A program made the position numbers and the translations under genes. The notes under the pieces were generated by a model. It did no database searches and was not told where the DNA came from. It saw only the letters and a list, made by a program, of their open reading frames with translations. From Anoplolepis gracilipes (lineage: Eukaryota; Arthropoda; Insecta; Hymenoptera; Formicidae), in NCBI RefSeq assembly GCF_047496725.1, contig NC_132983.1, positions 713,501 to 777,500 on the forward strand: 64,000 bases of DNA, written 5' to 3'. Shown here piece by piece: positions 51,841 through 64,000 of the stretch; position 1 is the stretch's first letter; each line of letters opens with the position of its first letter.

Positions 51841-53910
51841 AATAAAAGGAGAAGAATTGTTGCACAATCTTTTTAAACACCGCTATCGTGAAAATTATGT
51901 CACATTTTGTATTTATTTAATTTTTCATTCTTCTTTGAGTCACTTTATCTATCTGGAATTAGATTTTTTTGTTTGTGCGTTAAACTTGATCATAATTCGA
52001 ATAATTCGCGGATTTTATACATTTTTTTATGATTATATTTAATTGATTCGAATTGGAAAATTTAAATTCGGGAGGATTTTTTGCTGATATTATTTTATAA
52101 AATACGACATATATTACATGTTTGGAATGAAATACGATATACATGTTTGCGAGTATATTTATCGAGTAACTGTCGTAAGTAGTTCAAATATAATATTTGA
52201 ATATTTTCAAGCTGCAGATTTGTACTATTTTAATCGAAGAAGTGAGTTCGTATTCATCTCGGAATTTCTTGCAACGCTTGTACTTTTGCCTTGCAACTTC
52301 TCCATTAATAGATTTTTCAGAATAAGAAAGACGAAGATATCTCGTATCTTCGACCTCGTTTTCTCACCCCTGGAAACATTAGTAAGAGATATCATTTGTA
52401 CTGCGAAAAACTCTCAATGCAACTTTATCATTATCTCATATACAAAATGATGTGGAAGATTTTAATTAACCGATATTGATTTTAATTATTAACTTTAACT
52501 TTTCAATTAACGGCTATGACTTTCGAAAATTCCACTGGACTATTTCGCTTCCTGAGTAATCTATTCATTGTCAGTTTGAATGCATCGAGCAATTTAACGG
52601 TGGAATCTCAATCCTGTAAACTGTCATCATCTGTTGATGGCACCGCACTCTCTAATGATCTGATCCTTGCTGACACTTGCAGAAACTCGGGGACTTTACC
52701 TTACAAGATCTGTGCTTTCTAGATTCTACGAGAGAGCTATAGAGAAATGTACGACGCAGATATCGATAATGTTTCAAGTTGTACAAGTTAATCTGTACAA
52801 GCTAATTAACATGGATACACAGATGACAGGGTATTCCTTCACTTACTGAGACTTAACGTCAACGAGTCATGCGACGAATTACGAAATTGGGTTTTTTTCC
52901 CCTCTTTCTATTCGAAGCAGCTCGTTTCTTCTAAGTGCTCAAGAGAAAGATTCATACTTTCGAATAATTTAACTTACTCGGATATATTTGTACTCATACG
53001 AGATTTCAATCTTCTCGATTCAGAAACGCTCGTCTTATTTCTCCTCTTGCTTCGAAAATAGTCTCTCACAATGCACGCGTTCATTTTTATAATACACCAT
53101 CTGTCATTGTTAAATTGGAAAATGAAATGATTGCAAATATCTTTGTGAATAAGACGCGCAATCGCAATCGTATAATAGCGATATTAAAGCGTTGGCACTC
53201 TATCTTAAAGCATTATTACGCATTTATGACAATTGCACGTTATTTTTGAATCAACCATACGCTTGTCCTCGTCGTGCATTGTACTTGCATCGCGCAGCGC
53301 ATTCGTATGCATCGCTCAAATGCATCACGCGCAACCACAAACGTGTATGTGTATGTACATACATACACATTCAGTATAAACTTCTGTCAAATTTGCATAC
53401 CATCAATCGAAACCATTACTTTATGGTCAGAATCGATTTTGCTTGATTTCATCGCCTCCAACTTCATCGATGCTTCGAGTTTGAACAGTGCACATTGAGC
53501 TTTAAATAAATTTGTGTGTTTGTGAAACATGAAAAATCGTTAAACCAAGGATCGATTGCAAGTTCCCGACAGAAAAAGCCACAAAAACGATCGTTATCGA
53601 TCGCGTCTTTCTTTGTTTTAACGATTATCAGAGTTTCCTGATGATTTATACGCCAGTAGCACTAAGACGAATAAAAAGAGGCACTGATAAGCTCGCTTGG
53701 CTGAATTAATGAAGATTAATTAATCAAGAGAGGAAATATTACACTTGAGATCGATCTGTGTTTTATAAAATTGATCAAAGTTTAGATAAACTCTCGGAAG
53801 GAAAAAGATACGAGCACATTATGCATATTAATTCCCTTTCTCAGATAACGAATATATTATTCTTGCTTTATTATTTCATTCTTGTGTAATAGTTATTTGA
53901 TATTGCTATA

Positions 53911-53918
<8 letters not shown>
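51841..53918. other. Intron stretch without genes
   Basis: Moderately AT-rich. A 110-codon frame at 52118-52450 has no recognisable domain and ordinary intronic composition. Not called as a gene. Confidence 0.4.

Positions 53919-53969
<51 letters not shown>
53919..53969. repeat. (TA)n microsatellite
   Basis: About 25 TA units. Confidence 0.95.
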
Positions 53970-53970
<1 letters not shown>

Positions 53971-55639
53971 TCTTGATATATACGGCGTATTTTCTACTCA
54001 TGATGAACAACAGGATCACTGTATCGTGTAACGATACCTATTCGCGGCAAACATACAACATGTAGCTACCAACCATTCAGCTTTACTCGATGTAAAGTGG
54101 TATATCCTACTGAGCGGAACAAATTGCCATATTGTACGTGCGTTTCACTGTCATTTGTTAGAAAGCTACATTGCGCAGATGCAATCTCTTTGATAAAAAG
54201 AGCTTGCGAAATCTCAAGCATATTTCAAACAATTTTCATTAATTTTAATTTGAATCATTAACATTTATTTTAAATTTAACGCGTAAATTTGTTTTATCTA
54301 AAATAAATTTTAATTTTTACATTTATGAAATACATCATTTTTATCTATAGATTTTTAATTGAGTAAATGTTTTTCCAATAATATATATGTATATGTCATG
54401 CGTGTGATATATAAATTTTTATATATTAAAATTTAATATATATATTATATATAATCAATTCAAAGTTTAAAATTTTTATTTAATTATTGCTGGTTTTACC
54501 TTTTTGAAATTTAAAGTTTAGAGTTATTATATATATATATATATAAATTTTTTTCAGTTTCTGATCGAGAACAAGATCATAAATTCATCTTTAGATTTGC
54601 AGGATGAGCTAGTGTCGGTTCAACGACGAAACGATAAGCACGGTTGTTCAATGATAACGACGATGTTTCGCATTTTTCATACACGAGGATAGTGGGTTTT
54701 TTCTTCTCACGGATTTTTAATCTTGCTGGAATGCATGGCCGAGGTTGCAAAAAGTTCAGGATGGACGGATCTGATAACAGTAATTGTTCCGGCGGATCTG
54801 TGAACAGGTCGCAGTGATATTTTTGTTAGTAGTTCGCTCTAAATCGGTGTCTATCTGTATCGAAGAGGATAAGTGCTCGTCTCATTCTCTTTGCATTTTT
54901 AAGTGAGGGTAATTTAGGCAATTTAATAAAGTTTAATTATAATAATTTATATGATAAATTATTATATAAAAAATTTAGTTGCATGAAATTATCTGTCGGT
55001 GAAATTAAAGAGAAATCGATGGATTTTCAATTATTTTAATGCCGAGGATTAATTCTATCTTTTTTTTTATTGCGACAGAGCTGTCTTTTTGAGATGGTAT
55101 TTTTGCCTGCATTCATTACATATTTTAACTAAAATTCCCACTATCAAAGATAGCTTATTTAAAGCTTGATATATGTCAAATATGTTCAAATTCGAGGTAT
55201 CGAAAACATTTGAAGCAATGAAATCATCTGAAATTGATTGATTATAAAATAATTACTTTATCGCGATCTATACATGTAATCGATATTAAAAAATAGTTAA
55301 AAAATAGTAAAAAAAAAATAAATTAAAAATAAAATTTTATCTTTTATTTTGTTAATAAATACAAGGTAAATTTAAAAATTATATATCTCGCAAGTATTCA
55401 TAGATATTATATTGTACGATATGTAATTAATGTTTCCCGATCGTAATTACGCATATTAGATACTATCATGTATGACGAGAAGAGTTAGCTTGCTGCGCAT
55501 AAAGGGTAGTAATGTCTGTTGATTGCTTGGTTTGGCGCCTTTAACCCTTGATCGCTTGACTTTGCATTAACCGAGGTCTCTATGTAATCAGCCGTTAACC
55601 TATCTCTACCATATTACACTCTATATCCGTGTTTAGATA
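53970..55639. other. Intron stretch without genes
   Basis: AT-rich with short TA runs near 54390-54550. No coding evidence was seen. Confidence 0.45.
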
Positions 55640-56280
55640 ACATCTAAATAGACATCACGCGGCTCTTTCCCATCTTTCTAAAAATACTTCGAGAAAGAGA
55701 TTGCTACCTAAATGGTAGTTAAACACTGACATTGAGTGAATTCTAACGTCACTGCCAGACTTATCCGTGACGGAGTCGGGTTTGTGACAGCAACTATTTT
55801 TTTCGCTTTTCCACTTTGTTTTATTTCTTTTTTTAACGGCCGCGTGTGATTTGTAAACTGGACAACACAATCATCATCATCACCGTTACCGGAAACTGGC
55901 GCTTTCCGTCGGGTGGCCGCTGCTCCGACTAAATATCGATCCGAGCCTTGAATGTTCCGCACGAGCAACACGTGCACTAGTCAGCCAGCCGACCAACGGC
56001 CGACCAACTAACCAACCAGGTCAACGTCGAGCACGAAGTATTGCTTGCCACTCGTACACACGTCTCTCCCTCTCTGTCTCTCCGTTCTAGATAAATAATA
56101 CATGCGTTTCCGCCGGAAACGCGCCAATGCGCGCGGTCAAGTCAGTTTCGACGTCTTCGTGGTCAGGTGACATCGATCAGTTCCTTCGGAGGAACGAAAG
56201 ACTGAAAAGTTCATTGGAGCGGAGATTAGATTATTACGTGTGTGTCACAGAACAGCTCTAATCTAAAACACTGCCATATA
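55640..56280 (+). promoter_or_regulatory. GC-rich intronic island, possible alternative promoter of the channel
   Basis: GC-richer stretch about 4.4-5 kb before the second coding exon. It contains gtttccGCCggaaac (inverted repeat, 56106-56120), a GCGCGC cluster, and TCAGTT at 56142-56147, an exact match to the arthropod initiator consensus TCAKTY. It could drive a transcript that skips the long N-terminal exon. A minus-strand frame of 89 codons (55977-55708) overlaps it but has no recognisable family. Confidence 0.25.
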
Positions 56281-56300
56281 TCGGTTTATAATATTAAACC

Positions 56301-56326
56301 TTTTTTTTTTTTTTTTTTTTTTTTTT
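56301..56326. repeat. Poly-T run
   Basis: 26 consecutive T residues directly after the GC-rich island. Confidence 0.95.
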
Positions 56327-56329
56327 GAT

Positions 56330-59300
56330 AAAATATTTTTATTTGCTGAAGAGAGAGTTGGAGATTTAATATTATTATAAATTGCACCATGACTGATTAC
56401 GAAGTAATGATTGAAAAAAGCGCTGTATAATCGATAATTCAACGAGAGATTTGCGAAAAAAAAATCTAAATTTTACCCCTAAATCAATATTCTATTTCTT
56501 CTTCGCGTTTATATTTTATACTTATTTTTTAACTACTAGAAATTATTTTATGGATACTCACATATAGTTCTCTCTCGCCCCTTTTACTTTCTGATAAAAG
56601 AAAAATTTGTCTAAAGACATTTTCCGTTTCATCCTCTTCCGGCTCTCCTAACAGTTTAACCAGGTATTTATATGTCACTGGAGAAATCTTCGATAGCAGT
56701 ACCATTCCTACAATATACACGGTATTATAATTTCTACATGTAATTTCATATACATATATTTTTCTTTTATATTGTATAAAAAAAAAATAAGTTATTTTTA
56801 CACTCTATTTTTGCATTTATATAAAAATTTATTGTATATTAAAATAGAGAGAATTGATAAAAGAATTAATAGGTTTTGAAATATATTATTGTTGCGTTTT
56901 CTGATTGATTTTAATTAATTTTGATATTTATTTTTGTACTATCATTCATTTACATTTGTGCAAAAAATATGACATTCCTTTAAAAGGTAATATTTTAACT
57001 TTAATATTAAACTAAGAATACAGAATACAAGGAACAACAAAATTAATAGAATAATCATAGTCGTAATAAACACTTCAGCAATTACGAGACTTTACAAGAT
57101 ATTAGCTCTTTATATAAGTTGTCCTTGTTAATAAATAATTTGACAGCACGCTAAGAGATGATCTCTTGAAAATGGGTACAGTAAATATTAAATTTGGATT
57201 GCTACTTTAATATGGAGATGAAACATGAAAAGGTGCGCAACATTGTCCTCTCTTTTCAATATTTATATGATAATTTATATGATATTCGTATAAAGTGCGT
57301 TGTGTTTCGTAAGCGGGATTAGTAAACATAATGTATGGTTATTTAAAGACAAGTGTATTAATTTAATATTACATTTATTAAATTGTTAAATTATATATTA
57401 TCGATTGATCGACGATGTCGATAAACGTTATTAAGTTTTGCATGCGATGATAGATGCAAAGTATGATATAAATTATTTGTAATAAATAAATATTTTACAG
57501 GTTTATTAAAAAAATATTATATTTTTTAATTATTATAGCAAAATAATAATTTATATTTGCTTAAACATGCACTTTTACCATTTTTTATCATTTGAAAGTA
57601 GCATATATCGCATGCTTCACCGAACTTTCAAGAAATTGAATTAATATTCACTTTTCAATGTCATTGATCAGCAATCAGAAAAAATGCAACAATATAAATC
57701 TCGAAATTTGACTTGAACAAACACGCTTCCCGGGTTTTCAACATTTTTTTTTTTTTATTATAGAGTATCAGAATCGAATATATCGAAGTTTTTTGTAAAA
57801 TTTATGTCATTTTATTTAACGTTATTTAAAATCCTTGAGCTATTTTATGTAAATTTTGAAATGATTCGAAGCATGTCAAAATTCTTGACAGTGTTAACGA
57901 AAAATAAAATTCTATATATTTCTGTTTATCAGTCGTTTTCTTGTATCGTGTGAAGAAAGGAATCTGCTCGATTACAGACACAAAGGTGAAATGGTTTCAC
58001 CATTTCGAGTAATCAGGATAAGTGCATCCTATGCACTGCTACAGATATGTAAATAAAAGCGTTTAAAGTGTTAGTCGTTGTGGTCTGATTACAGTCGGCG
58101 ATATGCTTTTCGCAAACGCAGTGGTAGATTTTAAGACATTTTAAGCTCAAAATGAAATTTTCGTACTAACGAGGATTGTGTAAACCCTTTGGACATGTAA
58201 AGTGTGTTAAATTTTCTAAATAAATGTCACTAAACGATTATTGCTAGTAATCTGTGAAAATATATTTTTTATTCGTGAGAGAACGTGTCATGCCCGAGCG
58301 TATGCGTTTGTCGCGTGTCTGACTATTCACGGACCGTAACTACTCGCGCAGCCAAAATCATTTATTGGTATTGTATACCGTATATTATATACTATTTTTT
58401 ATATTTATATGCAATTAAAATATTATATGCAATTTTTTTACGAAAGTTAATAACAAGTTGCAGTGGAAAAAAAAGGAAAGAATTAAGCATCGCATATTGT
58501 ACATAAATCACGATATTTATATTATATTAAATATTTTTTTAATATTCGAAAAATCGATTGAAGGAGCGAAATGTTGAATTGCAAGTCGAAGAGAGAAATT
58601 AAGGTGATAAGTATAAAAGGACGATACATGCGCTATTAGAGAATGTGTCCTTATCATAATCCTTGGGTGCATCGCGCTCCAAGGAGCATTCGCTTCCGTT
58701 CCGTGGCACGCGTTTACGAGCATCCCTATCGAGGTTTCCGGACGTGCTGCCAAACGGGCCACGCGCTTAGGAAGTTATCTGCCGACGAATCTCATTGTCC
58801 GTGCTTTCCGACAGGATCGATCGGCATCCACTTGTCGAGCGCGTCTGCTGCTGGAATGCGACGCGTGACATGACACGCGCGCCTCAGGGAGACATATGAA
58901 ATGTGCCTTTTACGCGATGCATCGCGCTAAAACGTCTCGACTAAAAGGCACTGGAAAAGCTGCTTTTTCTACGACGATCGAGTATATAGGACGATTTATA
59001 AGAGGATAGAGCGCACATTTCGAAATGAGGGAGAAAAATGGAAGCCGGACAGCAGTTGCGCAAAAAGACAAGAATATTAAGTTATAATCTCGATTCTGCG
59101 AAAACATTTTTTTATTACAATGGGACATTATATATTTTTTGTATATTTTATTTCTTTATCATAGCTTTTCAAGTAATTTATTAAAATAAAGAATAATAGA
59201 TTAATCAAAATGCTTGTATTAACATGGTACAAATAACTGGCTTAATTAAGCATGAAATGTGAGTTTTTTAATCAGATTATTAAAAACTGTCATTTATTCC

Positions 59301-60693
59301 AATTTCTTTCTTTTGTTGAATGCTAGATTTTTTTTTTTTTTTTTATTGGAAATAGATTTTTTATTTTTCATCTTTTTGCGACACAATTTTTTTAAAATAA
59401 AACTGCTAAATTATCTTGACTGACTCGCTTTGAAAGCTTTTGAAGCGCTAAAATATTTATGCTAAGGGAGAACAAGAAATACCTTCGAATTCTTCATCTC
59501 GAGGAAGCGATTAGCAAGTTAGCTTTGAATAGAAAATAATCAAATAATCGCGTGCTGGTTTTAAAATTATCCCACGAACCATTGCCTAAAATTGCAGATA
59601 TTCCGCCGACGCGCGATGGTATCTACGAATGTTGAAACGATTCATTAATAATTACGCGTTGACCCACTACCGCTTTTGGAGACTGCGCTGTTTTAGCACG
59701 TTGCTTAAACGCTATACCCAATGAGGCATCATGTGTTGCGTCTTTCTGTAATTCACTATAGATAATGTGATATAAAGTACTTCCTTTGATGGCAGAATTT
59801 AATTATTCACATAATTATTGATTTACACAACTCTAAATTGATCGAAAATGACTCCCTTAAACATTCTCTCTTTTTATCTTCCAATTTCCTTCATTTTAAT
59901 CCAATTACTATAATGTCATTCATATAAATATAGAAAATGAATAGAATGAAATTACAAGATAGTAAAACATTTTCTATATGAATGTGAAATTTCCTCTCCT
60001 TGACAAAATTGAGAAATCTAATTGCAGAATTATTGAAGATTAAAAATAAAGAGATTTTTGATGAATAAAAATGTACAATAATATAGTTTATTATTTTACA
60101 AGTAGATTTTAATTTTACAGTTGTTTGGAACATGATTGAGAATTTACGATGTAAAAATGAAGATATTATCGAAAATGCTTTAAGAAATATATATCTCCTT
60201 TTAAGCATTTTATTTTCACAAATGCAACAAGTTTATTAGCTTCATTGTATTTGTTTGAGAGAAATTTTATACCATTTGTCATAAAACCTAAAACTGCATA
60301 AAATATTAATTCAAAATAAATGGTACGTATTATGATCTATTTGATAGGTACATAGAGTCCCAGTAATAGACGCTGATCCTCTCACTAAATTCACTTAAAT
60401 ATTGTATATTATAGTCCCCGAGTGGAGCAAGCCTTTAGTGGCCATACAATATGGTCGAGCAACATATAATTTTCTATATTCTAAATTTTATCAAAGAAAT
60501 CTATTTTATCGTTAACTTTAAACATATCTATACTGCCTATATTAATTATGACGATATCTCGCGGTAACAAAAAAACAAAAATCTGATACTTTAAATTCCC
60601 TTTCATCTCTACGATTGAGAGAAAATTTAAATTTAAAGAAAATGTAGATTTTTAAATTAAATAATAAAAACACATTAACAATTTGTATTTCAG
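56330..60693. other. Distal part of the long intron, no supported gene
   Basis: AT-rich up to the acceptor at 60693. A GC-richer patch at 58640-58990 has frames in both directions but no domain resemblance and no clean splice signals. Confidence 0.45.
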
Positions 60694-60902
60694 ACATTCT
60701 GCGTTGTGTCCAAGAGGTTCCGCAAGAACTACATCCATAGGTTTACAGCGACCAATAGTTGGTTCATATTCTCTCCGTGGAATTGTGTGCGACGGTTCTG
60801 TATCTTCCTAAGTACGAATCAGTACTTCGATTACGTGGTCATGACTACTATACTTCTTAACTGCGTCTTCCTGGCCATGACCGAAACCGTCGAGGAAGCA
60901 GA
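60694..60902 (+). CDS. NaCP60E: DSC1/NaCP60E-type channel, coding exon 2 (residues 457-526; domain I S1)
   Basis: Begins after TTGTATTTCAG and reads TFCVVSKRF, the counterpart of the TFVVVSKG segment that precedes domain I in Para. It then reads RFTATNSWFIFSPWN-CVRRFCIFLSTNQYFD, the pre-S1 region of four-domain channels. Helix S1 spans about residues 499-518 (YFDYVVMTTILLNCVFLAM), followed by TETVEEAE in the S1-S2 loop. The SPWN and CVRRF residues, where Para has DPFN and IRRV, favour the DSC1/60E branch over Para. The exon ends after GA of codon 526 (phase 2) at the donor GTAAGT. Confidence 0.92.
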
Positions 60903-62281
60903 GTAAGTATACTGGCGTTCTCATGTTTATACAATAGGAGTTACTCAGTTAGCAGTAACCTAATGTGTACTGAATGAATCTGTGATTATTATTTTTGTTT
61001 GTGATTTCAACACAAAATTATATAACTATATTTCTTTAATAATAAAAACGTATATTTTTTAATGACTTTGAAATTAAATTGTTCTTAGTAGAAATTTGAT
61101 TAAAATATATATTTATATATTATATTAAATAATATTAATATATAAAATTGTATAGAAAATAATATTTTAATGCGTTACATATGTATTTATATAAAAGTCT
61201 CAATTATACAAAAGTTTTCCTTTCTTTTTTTTCTCTCTCTTTTTTTATTAATATTTTTTTTTATTTTTTAAAAACATCTAGGAGTTGTCAATTTATTTAT
61301 ATGATAAAAAATATTTTTTTTTTTATTGAAAGTATAATATTGGTAACATTGTCGTGTACCGACGTCAACTAATTGTAAGCTTGAATTGGGCTTTAATCAG
61401 TCTTTTATCAGTCAATCGAAATCCGTGCATCCGAGAGTTAAGGAGGAGGATTGACGACGGATTCTCTTGAAACATGCATAACCGGTCTTTATTTCATATG
61501 TGTTCACTTAGTATATAATCCTATTAAGCTAAGTATCCTCTAGCGAGTAACTCGCGACAGTTCTCGTCGTCGACTGCGGATAGCAATTCGTTTAACGTGC
61601 TTTCGCCGAATATGTCCCGCGATAATTTTCCGCAACTGTAGCCTGAGCTGCGAAGGCGTGTCAGATTAATGAGCTTTTAGGGTAGTGATTAAATGATCTC
61701 TTCAAAGTTCATTTCGGAATGTTAATTGGCCTAACTCAATTAAAGGTGAGATTCAGCCGATATATATTTTAAGCAAATAATTTTTACAATCTGTTGGAAA
61801 ATATTTATTTTCGTATTAATATTCTGAAGAAGAGTAGTAGAAACATTAAATTTAAAATTTATTTTAAATAATAAAGTAAATTCAATCAAAATATTGTCAC
61901 AATACGAGCATCGAATAACATCGATTTACTAATAAATTACATATATAGGATAGCATCGATATTTCGATGCCGTTGCATTATTTTAATCATTCCTCAGTGA
62001 TAATAATGCAGGAAATATTTGGAGATTGATAACTCAAACGCATTTGATAAGCATGCATGCGAAATGTTCATTAAATTCGTTTGAGTTGCTCAAACTACGC
62101 GAGAGGAGAGAGCACTTCATCTCTCGTCGTACAAAAGCGAAAATAAAGGCGAACCGCATCGCGGTTATTCCATGCTCTCGGAACAGAATGCAGGCTGTGG
62201 GATGCACGGCGGTGCATCCGTGCAGATATGGAATGCCGCAGGGCGCAACGTCCGAGATATGCGGATGGAGATTTAAAGATT

Positions 62282-62284
<3 letters not shown>

Positions 62285-62328
<44 letters not shown>

Positions 62329-62330
62329 CT
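62285..62330. repeat. (CT)n microsatellite
   Basis: CT-rich run within channel intron 2, interrupted once by TTT. Confidence 0.95.
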
Positions 62331-62782
62331 CTCATGCACTCGATCTTTGAAATCACATTGAAATTCTTTACCGATATGAAGAACGAATGTCGAGAAGATG
62401 GAAAAGAAAAATTACGAAAGGAAATGAAATTCTTGTCCTTAATGCCAATCAGAATTGGAAACTAATCAGAGAATTATTAAACTAATAAATTGAATTTTTC
62501 TTTATACGTAGCTAACATTTTTAGTATTATATTTTCAAAAATGCAACTACAATTTTTCTCCATCTCTCGTGTATGACAATGTATACGCAATGTTTTAACA
62601 TGTGTAACAGCATAAATGTGATGTAATAATTCATAGATTTTTCATAAAATTACTACTCCATTTATAAACAGGATGTTTTTGTATTACTAAGAGAGTTAAA
62701 TTGATTGCAAGCAATCTGTGTTTATAACACATTTGACATGATTGATGTAGGTGGTTAGACAAGACAAGATGATTTATATTGG

Positions 62783-62786
<4 letters not shown>

Positions 62787-62838
<52 letters not shown>
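62787..62838. repeat. (GA)n microsatellite with G-run
   Basis: About 21 GA units ending in a run of nine or so G residues. Confidence 0.95.
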
Positions 62839-62840
<2 letters not shown>

Positions 62841-63314
62841 GTAATTTCAACTTGAAGTATATAATTTAATCAATCCTATAAAAACATTGTTTCCGTATAT
62901 GTATTCGTTATAATTAATAGATAGCTTATTTATTTTCAATTATATATAAATATGTAACTTTTCTCTAAAATCGAAAGAGGAAAATCAAAATAATTTGTTA
63001 CTCATACATTTTGCTGAAATATCGGGATAACAGATTTATAATTCGTAATTATATATATTTCAAAATGTAACTTTTATATATCGAGAACATTGGTTAAAAA
63101 TAATATAAAAATAATATAAATTTCTCGAAAATAACAATCTTGAAACAGGTAACTTTTCTAGAATTCCAAAGAAAATCCATGGAAATTAATTATAAACAAA
63201 ACTGCGACAGTTTGGGAACATCCTCTATAACAGTTTGACTTTTCGATAACGAACAAAATAGCACACATTGATCCAATGTTCCACGTAATTCACGCGATGT
63301 TTCTCATGTTCCAG

Positions 63315-63535
63315 ATATATCTTCCTAGCCATATACACGGGGGAAATGCTGGTAAAATCAATAGCGAAGGGATTTATACTGAACAAGTACACTTATCTAC
63401 GGAATCCATGGAATTGGTTGGACTTCGTGGTGATTACCAGCGGATACGCGACTATCGGAATGGAAGTCGGGAATCTTGCCGGTCTCAGGACGTTCAGGGT
63501 GTTGAGAGCACTTAAGACTGTATCCATTATGCCAG
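63315..63535 (+). CDS. NaCP60E: DSC1/NaCP60E-type channel, coding exon 3 (residues 526-600; domain I S2-S4)
   Basis: After the acceptor TTCCAG the first base A completes Glu526. The exon then reads YIFLAIYTGEMLVKSIAKGF (S2, about 527-546), NPWNWLDFVVI (S3, from about 558) and GNLAGLRTFRVLRALKTV (S4). The S4 voltage sensor keeps the basic residues every third position: R584, R587, R590 and K593. The acidic residues of S2 and S3 that pair with them (E536 and D562) are also present. It ends after G of codon 600 (phase 1) at GTAATG, the same place (PG|LK) where related channels continue. The pore and domains II-IV, including the selectivity filter that separates calcium from sodium channels, are outside the window, so ion selectivity cannot be judged. 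Confidence 0.92.
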
Positions 63536-64000
63536 GTAATGTAGTGAATCTAATCAGGAGGATATAATTTCTGACTTATGGTCTGATACGATCGTTGACC
63601 TTTACTTCAATTGGGAAAAGTGAACGAAGAGAATCTTTGACTCTTTTTTTTAAGAATTCTTAAGGAGATTAATCTCTTTAAGCTAAACAAAATTATTGTC
63701 TTATTTTAGATAGATATATCGTATCTTTATTTATTATATACAATTTATAAAATTAATTTACATAATTATGTATAAAAATAACAGGAACGAATAATTAGCT
63801 TTTCTTGGAATAAAATATGCATCGAATATTGTTGGGCGCATATCATTTATTACAAGCGACACATAATATTAGAACATCATTGCGCTATGTTAAATGCACA
63901 CGGTTGATATATCAGCAGACACATATTAATCAACTGCAAAATAAACTGAACCGTTTCGTATTAATTCGAGCTTTAAATCAAACCCGCATTTACATACGTT
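63536..64000 (+). other. NaCP60E: Start of intron 3 of the NaCP60E-type gene
   Basis: Begins GTAATG, a functional but weaker donor. AT-rich to the window edge with no further exon, so the gene is cut off by the window. Confidence 0.85.

Larger units (their letters stand above)
22780..60693 (+). other. NaCP60E: Very long first coding intron of the NaCP60E-type gene
   Basis: This 37,914-base intron begins GTGAGT and ends ATTTGTATTTCAG. Both flanking exons are in phase 0, and the protein reads across smoothly (FIYDE then TFCVVSKRF), matching the Para pattern at the same place. It is AT-rich with microsatellites, two sets of local duplications, a dispersed repeat pair and several GC-richer islands, listed separately. 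No nested protein gene with family resemblance was found on either strand; the longest frames are about 110 codons and look random. Alternative promoters or untranslated exons may be present. Confidence 0.85.
60903..63314 (+). other. NaCP60E: Intron 2 of the NaCP60E-type gene
   Basis: 2,412 bases from GTAAGT to TTCCAG. It contains (CT)n at 62285-62330 and (GA)n at 62787-62828 followed by a G run. It is otherwise AT-rich with a GC-richer patch at 61400-61690. No nested gene was found. Confidence 0.9.

Noticed and set aside
52118..52450. 110-codon frame in the long intron
   Set aside because: Ordinary intronic composition, no domain and no promoter or splice context.
55708..55977. 89-codon minus-strand frame in the GC-rich intronic island
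   Set aside because: Composition explains the open frame; no recognisable motif. Kept only as part of the island.
58517..58873. Overlapping frames on both strands in a GC-richer patch near 58.7 kb
   Set aside because: Frames on opposite strands of similar length indicate composition rather than coding. No splice sites fit.
21412..63535. Assignment of the channel to para (the main insect sodium channel)
   Set aside because: The pre-S1 region (SPWN, CVRRF), S1 and S2-S3 residues differ from the highly conserved Para sequence and fit the DSC1/60E branch better.
1..64000. tRNA, rRNA, CRISPR arrays, bacterial operon features or viral genes
   Set aside because: None of the required structures or conserved words were found on either strand, and gene structure is clearly eukaryotic.

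Overview
The window looks like AT-rich insect nuclear DNA, most likely hymenopteran and plausibly an ant. The evidence is small phase-compatible coding exons separated by AT-rich introns, many GA/CT and TA microsatellites, local CpG-rich islands near gene starts, and two recognisable animal membrane-protein genes. Species cannot be named from the sequence. Nothing bacterial or viral, no CRISPR array, and no rRNA or tRNA gene was seen.

Layout. 1-2990 is AT-rich DNA with no gene I can support. At 2991-3152 on the minus strand there is a candidate first coding exon (54 codons, very basic protein, good splice donor) of an unidentified gene that would continue leftwards. 3153-8311 is AT-rich intergenic DNA holding a 79-bp tandem duplication. 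8312-12283 is a complete three-exon sugar-porter gene on the plus strand (509 residues, similar to facilitated trehalose transporter Tret1) with a TATA-type promoter and candidate polyadenylation signals. 12284-18479 is mostly AT-rich, with a possible TATA-driven non-coding exon at about 14965-15213.

From about 18480 the base composition becomes CpG-rich. This is the likely promoter and 5' leader region of the second gene, the DSC1/NaCP60E-type four-domain voltage-gated cation channel. Three coding exons are in the window: 21412-22779 (a long disordered N-terminal region plus the conserved N-terminal motif), 60694-60902 (end of the N-terminus and domain I S1) and 63315-63535 (domain I S2 to S4). 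The rest of the channel lies beyond the right edge. All junction phases agree (0, then 2, then 1), which makes the model strong.

The first coding intron is about 37.9 kb and fills more than half the window. No nested protein gene could be supported in it. It holds a two-copy dispersed repeat (24413-24840 and 51429-51840), a long AT-rich foldback (33599-33925), a 256-bp tandem duplication (39271-39800), a homopurine tract and many microsatellites. Its most unusual part is an inverted duplication at about 32255-33076 with a third, tandem copy to 33480. The copies look like promoter plus first-exon units, each with a GTGAGT splice-donor-like site, and a CRE-like motif sits in the shared core. 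These could be alternative promoters, remnants of a small gene family, or an undescribed repeat.

The two recognised genes are neighbours on the same strand but have no evident functional link: one moves sugar across membranes, the other is a voltage-gated channel of excitable cells.
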